DNA of 64,000 bases from Megamonas sp. UBA1796 (GTDB lineage: Bacteria > Bacillota > Negativicutes > Selenomonadales > Selenomonadaceae), in contig DCFU01000024.1 of assembly GCA_002319795.1 (NCBI GenBank), positions 1-64,000 of the forward strand, read 5' to 3'. Position numbers and translations under genes: made by a program. The notes beneath the pieces were generated by a model that did no database searches, had not been told where the DNA came from, and worked only from the letters and a program-made list of their open reading frames with translations. The stretch's first letter is position 1; each line of letters starts with the position of its first letter. Shown piece by piece: positions 60,075 through 64,000 of the stretch.

Positions 60075-61962
60075 TACCTATGAAAATTGCAGCAGCGAAG
60101 TCGGTATTGTAAAGGACCTCGAGAAAACACCTCTGCTGCCAATTGCCCATTCGACACAAAATGCACAGATCGAAATTGTCCTCAATGGACAAGGCGGATT
60201 TATCAGTGCAAAGATTTTGGAAAAAAATGAATCTATCACAATTATTCCAGTAACAGAAGCTTCAGCAACAAGAAGCAGCGGTATTGCGCCACATCCGCTT
60301 TGCGATAAACTTCAATATGTTGCAGGAGACTATGCGCAATATGTAGTCAAGAAAAAAGGAGAGGAGTTTTACGATAAGTATATCAACCAGCTTCAGAAGT
60401 GGTGTGACTCAGCATACTCGAATCCAAAAGTTTGTGCGGTTTTCCGTTATTTAGAACAAAAAAAACTGATTGCTGATTTAATCAAGCAACAAATTCTTGT
60501 GTGCGATGAAACCGGTTTTCTAAAAAAAGGCGTGAAACTTGGTGTGGGTGAGCAAAGCGATGCTTTTGTAAGATTTCGGGTAGAAATCCCGCAGGTAGAT
60601 GAATCCGCTGTCTGGCTGGATAAAGAAGTATACCAAAGTTATATTCAGTATTATACGAGCCTGCAGGAAAAGTTGGATTTATGCTATGTAAAAGGGCAGG
60701 AAGTGCCTTGCTCAGAAAAGCATCCGGCAAAGGTCAGGAATACAGCCGATAAGGCCAAGCTCATTTCGGCAAATGATGAAAGTGGTTTTACGTATCGCGG
60801 CCGGTTTTCTGATAAAAGCCAGGCGGTAAGTATCGGTTATGAAACTTCACAAAAAGCACATAATGCACTGCGTTGGCTTATCGAGAAACAAGGCTATAAA
60901 AATGGCGATCAAGTCATACTGGCATGGGGAACCAACAACCAACAACTTCCGGAAATTTTTGAAGATACACAAAGCGGATTCTTTGGCATTGAAGAGGAGC
61001 CTGTGGTTTCCACGGAAAGTGATTTTGCCAGACGGCTTGCAAGTGCCATTTCCGGCTATCGATGCGATTTAGATATAAAATCGGAAATCATCATTATCGG
61101 TTTGGATTCTGCAACCACCGGGCGGCTGTCTATCACCTATTATCGTGAATTTAATGGCGATGATTTTCTCAACCGGATTGAAAATTGGCATAGAACTTGT
61201 GCCTGGAAACATTCCTATAAAAATATCCCGGATGGTTTTGATGAAAAAGGAAAAGCAAAATTTAAACGCATCGCTTTTATTGGTGCACCATCACCGAAAG
61301 CCATAACATTGGTGGCTTATGGTGATAAAGTAAGCGATAAATTGAAAAAAGCTACGGTTGAAAGATTGCTGCCTTGTATTGTTGATGGAGCCAGGCTGCC
61401 ATATGATATAGTGAATTCAGCGGTGAATCGTGCGTCGAATCCAGTTTCAATGGAACATTGGGAATGGGACAAGGCTCTGACAATCACGTGTTCGTTAATC
61501 AAAAAACATAGATCTGATAAATTTAAGGAGGTATGGAAGATGGCGCTCGATGAAAATCAAACAGACCGAAGTTATATTTTTGGCAGACTTTTGGCGATTG
61601 CACAACAAATTGAAGGATATGCGCTTTCTACAGCAGGTGAAAAAAGAGAGACCAACGCAGAACGGCTCATGCATCAATTTAAATTGTACCCGTACAAAAC
61701 CTGGGGCATAATCACCGATAAGCTTCGGCCCTATACAGCAAGATTAGGCGACAAAGGGAAAAAGCTGGTGGAACTCATGACGTCGGTTAATGCAAATCTT
61801 CCTTATGAAGACTTTACGAGCAGTAAGAAACTGGAAGATAGTTATATCTTAGGTTATTATTGCCAGAGACAGGTCTTTGTTGAAGAAAAAAACGCCAGGA
61901 TAGCAGAAAACCAAAAAAATAAATTAGAGAAAAAAAGTGAAGGAGTAGAAGACGATGACTGA
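60049..61962 (+). CDS. cas8c: Cas8c (Csd1), large subunit of type I-C Cascade
   Basis: 637 residues. Begins SWIQKLYDTYENC as Csd1 proteins do; start is a TTG at 60049 with AGGAGG (60032-60037 region) upstream inside cas5c. C-terminal third is helical and separately translatable (see internal start). It recognises the PAM and holds the crRNA 5' end. Overlaps cas5c and cas7c. Confidence 0.94.
   Translation: MSWIQKLYDTYENCSSEVGIVKDLEKTPLLPIAHSTQNAQIEIVLNGQGGFISAKILEKNESITIIPVTEASATRSSGIAPHPLCDKLQYVAGDYAQYVVKKKGEEFYDKYINQLQKWCDSAYSNPKVCAVFRYLEQKKLIADLIKQQILVCDETGFLKKGVKLGVGEQSDAFVRFRVEIPQVDESAVWLDKEVYQSYIQYYTSLQEKLDLCYVKGQEVPCSEKHPAKVRNTADKAKLISANDESGFTYRGRFSDKSQAVSIGYETSQKAHNALRWLIEKQGYKNGDQVILAWGTNNQQLPEIFEDTQSGFFGIEEEPVVSTESDFARRLASAISGYRCDLDIKSEIIIIGLDSATTGRLSITYYREFNGDDFLNRIENWHRTCAWKHSYKNIPDGFDEKGKAKFKRIAFIGAPSPKAITLVAYGDKVSDKLKKATVERLLPCIVDGARLPYDIVNSAVNRASNPVSMEHWEWDKALTITCSLIKKHRSDKFKEVWKMALDENQTDRSYIFGRLLAIAQQIEGYALSTAGEKRETNAERLMHQFKLYPYKTWGIITDKLRPYTARLGDKGKKLVELMTSVNANLPYEDFTSSKKLEDSYILGYYCQRQVFVEEKNARIAENQKNKLEKKSEGVEDDD
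61540..61962 (+). CDS. cas11c: Cas11c small subunit from internal start in cas8c
   Basis: In frame with cas8c, ATG 61540 is preceded by a full AAGGAGG (61525-61531) at eight bases, stronger than the site of cas8c itself. It would give a 140-residue helical protein (MALDENQTDRSYIFGRLLAI) equal to the C-terminal part of Cas8c. Independent translation of the small subunit from within cas8c is established for type I-C systems; the site here fits exactly. Confidence 0.78.
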   Translation: MALDENQTDRSYIFGRLLAIAQQIEGYALSTAGEKRETNAERLMHQFKLYPYKTWGIITDKLRPYTARLGDKGKKLVELMTSVNANLPYEDFTSSKKLEDSYILGYYCQRQVFVEEKNARIAENQKNKLEKKSEGVEDDD

Positions 61963-62812
61963 TTTTGTAAATAAAATTGACTTTGCAGAGGTTATTTCTG
62001 TAAAAAATGCCAATCCCAATGGAGACCCATTAAATGGGAATCGGCCACGAGAAAATTATGATGGCTTTGGCGAGATTTCAGATGTTTGTATCAAGAGAAA
62101 AATTCGCAACCGTTTGCAGGATATGGGGCAGGCCATCTTCGTTCAATCGGATGAACGAAGAACAGATGGATTTAGAAGCTTAAAAGATCGGGCGGAAGGC
62201 TGCCCGGAACTAAAAAAAGCGAATAAAGATAAAGAAGAGTATGCACGAATTGCGTGTAAAAAATGGATGGATGTTCGAAGCTTTGGACAGGTTTTTGCCT
62301 TTAAAGCGAGTAGCGATAATGCAGTTTCTATAGGAATAAGAGGGCCGGTATCCATTCATTGTGCGGTCAGCGTTTCGCCTATTGAAATCTCCAGCATGCA
62401 AATCACAAAAAGCGTGAATGGAGAAACGCAGAAAGACCCGGATAAAAAAAGCTCAGATACTATGGGAATGAAGCATCGTGTTGATTTTGGTGTATATGTC
62501 ATTTATGGAAGTATCAATACACAGTTGGCAACCAAGACTGGATTCACCGCAGAAGACAGCGAACTCATAAAAAAGGCTCTTATTACACTTTTTGAAAATG
62601 ATTGTTCCTCGGCGCGTCCGGATGGCAGTTTAGAAGTTCATAAGTTATATTGGTGGAAGCACAATGCACAAATTGGGCAATATTCATCTGCGAAGGTCCA
62701 TAGAAGTTTAAAGGTTGTGCCATTAGCTGATATTCCAAAAAGCATGAAGGATTATGAGATATCCGTTGAAGCCTTAGATGGCCTGACACCGGAAATATAT
62801 GATGGAATATAA
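61955..62812 (+). CDS. cas7c: Cas7c (Csd2), backbone of type I-C Cascade
   Basis: 285 residues: KIDFAEVISVKNANPNGDPLNGNRPR is the Csd2 signature, followed by MGMKHRVDFGVYVIYG. Forms the crRNA filament. Starts eight bases before the cas8c stop and ends 14 bases into cas4. Confidence 0.95.
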   Translation: MTDFVNKIDFAEVISVKNANPNGDPLNGNRPRENYDGFGEISDVCIKRKIRNRLQDMGQAIFVQSDERRTDGFRSLKDRAEGCPELKKANKDKEEYARIACKKWMDVRSFGQVFAFKASSDNAVSIGIRGPVSIHCAVSVSPIEISSMQITKSVNGETQKDPDKKSSDTMGMKHRVDFGVYVIYGSINTQLATKTGFTAEDSELIKKALITLFENDCSSARPDGSLEVHKLYWWKHNAQIGQYSSAKVHRSLKVVPLADIPKSMKDYEISVEALDGLTPEIYDGI

Positions 62813-63467
62813 AGAAGAGGATTTTTTATTATTGTCAGGAATCCAACATTTTGTATTTTGTAAAAGGCAGTGGGCCTTAATACACATTGAACAGCAGTGG
62901 CAGGAGAACCTGCGCACAGTCGAGGGAGAAATCCTGCATGAAAAAACACACGATGAAATGATAAAAGAAAAGCGTAAGGACTTGATTGTTTCACGCGGTA
63001 TGAATGTTTTTTCACGGACCATGGGCATTACCGGGACTTGTGATGTGGTTGAACTGCACAAAAATGTACATGGGGTGAGTATTTTTGGCAGGGATGGAAC
63101 GTATAAACCTATCCCTGTAGAATACAAACGAGGTAAACCCAAAGAAAATGAATCTGATGTGCTGCAATTATGTGCGCAGGCTATGTGCCTTGAAGAAATG
63201 CTGTTATGTGGAATCCCCGAAGGATTTTTGTTTTATGGTGAAATAAAACGCCGCGTAAAAGTGATTCTTACAGATGAACTAAGGGAACGCGTAAAAATTA
63301 TGGTGCATGAAATGCATGAATTATATGATAGGCGGTATACGCCTAAAGTTAAATTGTTTAAAAGTTGTAAGGCGTGTTCTCTTACAGAGGTTTGTATGCC
63401 CAAATTATGTAAAAATCCATCTGTCAGCCATTATATCAAGCGGAATATTTTTGAGGTGGAAGAATGA
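62799..63467 (+). CDS. cas4: Cas4 nuclease
   Basis: 222 residues, PD-(D/E)XK exonuclease with iron-sulfur cluster: HFVFCKRQWALIHIEQQW (first Cys), nuclease residues around VEYKRGKPKENE, and the final cysteines CKACSLTEVCMPK. Helps choose and trim spacers with the right PAM. Overlaps both neighbours. Confidence 0.94.
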   Translation: MMEYKEEDFLLLSGIQHFVFCKRQWALIHIEQQWQENLRTVEGEILHEKTHDEMIKEKRKDLIVSRGMNVFSRTMGITGTCDVVELHKNVHGVSIFGRDGTYKPIPVEYKRGKPKENESDVLQLCAQAMCLEEMLLCGIPEGFLFYGEIKRRVKVILTDELRERVKIMVHEMHELYDRRYTPKVKLFKSCKACSLTEVCMPKLCKNPSVSHYIKRNIFEVEE

Positions 63468-64000
63468 GGAAACTATTAAATATTTTATATATCACTTCCC
63501 CTGATGCATATTTATCACTTGATGGAGAAAATATTGTAGTGTTGAAAGATGACGCCGAGATGGTGCGAGTTCCGTTGCATAATCTTGAGGGTGTGGTTGC
63601 ATTCGGTTATACTGGGGCAAGTCCGGCTTTAATGGGAGCTTGTGCAAAACATGGCATTGCATTGAGTTTCATGAAACCAAGTGGAAAGTTTCTTTCCAGA
63701 ATCGTAGGCGAAGTCAGAGGAAATGTTACTTTAAGAAAAAACCAGTATCGATTGTCCGATAATATAGAAGAAAGCAATAAAATTGCTAAAAACTTTATTT
63801 TGGGAAAAATTTATAATGCTCGCTGGGTTATTGAACGGGCCAAAAGAGACTATCCATTACGGCTGGATGTTGCTAAACTGAAATCCGTATCACAGGGGCT
63901 TGTCAATGCGTTAAAAGCTGTTGAAGAAAGTGAAGATTTAGAGCAGCTTCGAGGTTTTGAGGGAGAAGCTGCGGTGCAGTATTTTAGTGTAGTGGATGAT
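63464..64000 (+). CDS. cas1: Cas1 integrase, truncated by window edge
   Basis: ATG overlaps the cas4 stop (ATGA). The 179 residues seen begin MRKLLNILYITSPDAYLSLD and include GFEGEAAVQYF with the active-site Glu of the family. The C-terminal half with the catalytic His and Asp is outside the window, as are cas2 and any array. Confidence 0.95.
   Translation, partial: MRKLLNILYITSPDAYLSLDGENIVVLKDDAEMVRVPLHNLEGVVAFGYTGASPALMGACAKHGIALSFMKPSGKFLSRIVGEVRGNVTLRKNQYRLSDNIEESNKIAKNFILGKIYNARWVIERAKRDYPLRLDVAKLKSVSQGLVNALKAVEESEDLEQLRGFEGEAAVQYFSVVDD

Noticed and set aside
63464..64000. Search for a CRISPR array next to cas1
   Set aside because: The window ends inside cas1 and there are no direct repeats in the cas region, so no array can be reported.

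Overview
The window looks like the chromosome of a diderm Firmicute of the class Negativicutes (Selenomonas/Mitsuokella/Megamonas-like). Outer-membrane systems (a TolC-type channel, a two-partner-secretion pair) sit beside Firmicute-style features: strong AGGAGG ribosome sites, ECF transporter S components, LevR-, MocR- and HxlR-type regulators, and many U-tailed hairpin terminators. The genus is not determined; this is inference from gene content. No rRNA, tRNA, insertion sequence or CRISPR array is visible.

Layout. 0-8.8 kb: TolC-like protein, an ECF S component with a hairpin-rich leader, a TauE-like permease, then a sigma-54 activator facing a YjiH/YjiG/M20-peptidase operon with a clear -24/-12 promoter, and a nitroreductase. 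8.9-15 kb: secreted CHAP-repeat protein, split chromate-type transporter, XRE regulator with an operator filling a promoter spacer, orphan mannose-type PTS IIB, AbgA-like amidohydrolase. 15-25 kb: NarL-type two-component pair, degenerate receiver protein, secreted thioredoxin fusion plus a 56-residue secreted peptide, and a GC-rich TpsB/TpsA secretion pair. 25-35.3 kb: AraC regulator and EamA exporter, second ECF S component, acetyltransferase, MocR and PhzF, HxlR, and an iron/cobalamin-type ABC importer coupled to a methyltransferase.

35.8-45.3 kb is the most unusual part: an AT-rich run of eleven same-strand genes. It encodes a polar amino-acid ABC importer, a UroD/MtaA-like protein, a gamma-glutamyltransferase-like enzyme, a four-gene HcnABC/hydroxyproline-dehydrogenase-like flavo-iron-sulfur complex, and an L-2-aminothiazoline-4-carboxylate hydrolase family protein. 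Together they suggest uptake and oxidation of a cyclic or gamma-glutamyl imino acid, a pathway I do not recognise.

45.3-56.5 kb: ferredoxin-nitroreductase and flavodoxin-like reductase opposite an HxlR regulator, then LevR with its sigma-54-dependent mannose-family PTS operon, which ends in a hydroxyacid dehydrogenase and two aldolase-family genes, and a small secreted protein. 56.9 kb to the edge: type I-C CRISPR-Cas operon cas3-cas5c-cas8c-cas7c-cas4-cas1. It has a strong internal start for Cas11c inside cas8c; cas1 is cut by the window edge, and cas2 and the array, if present, lie beyond.
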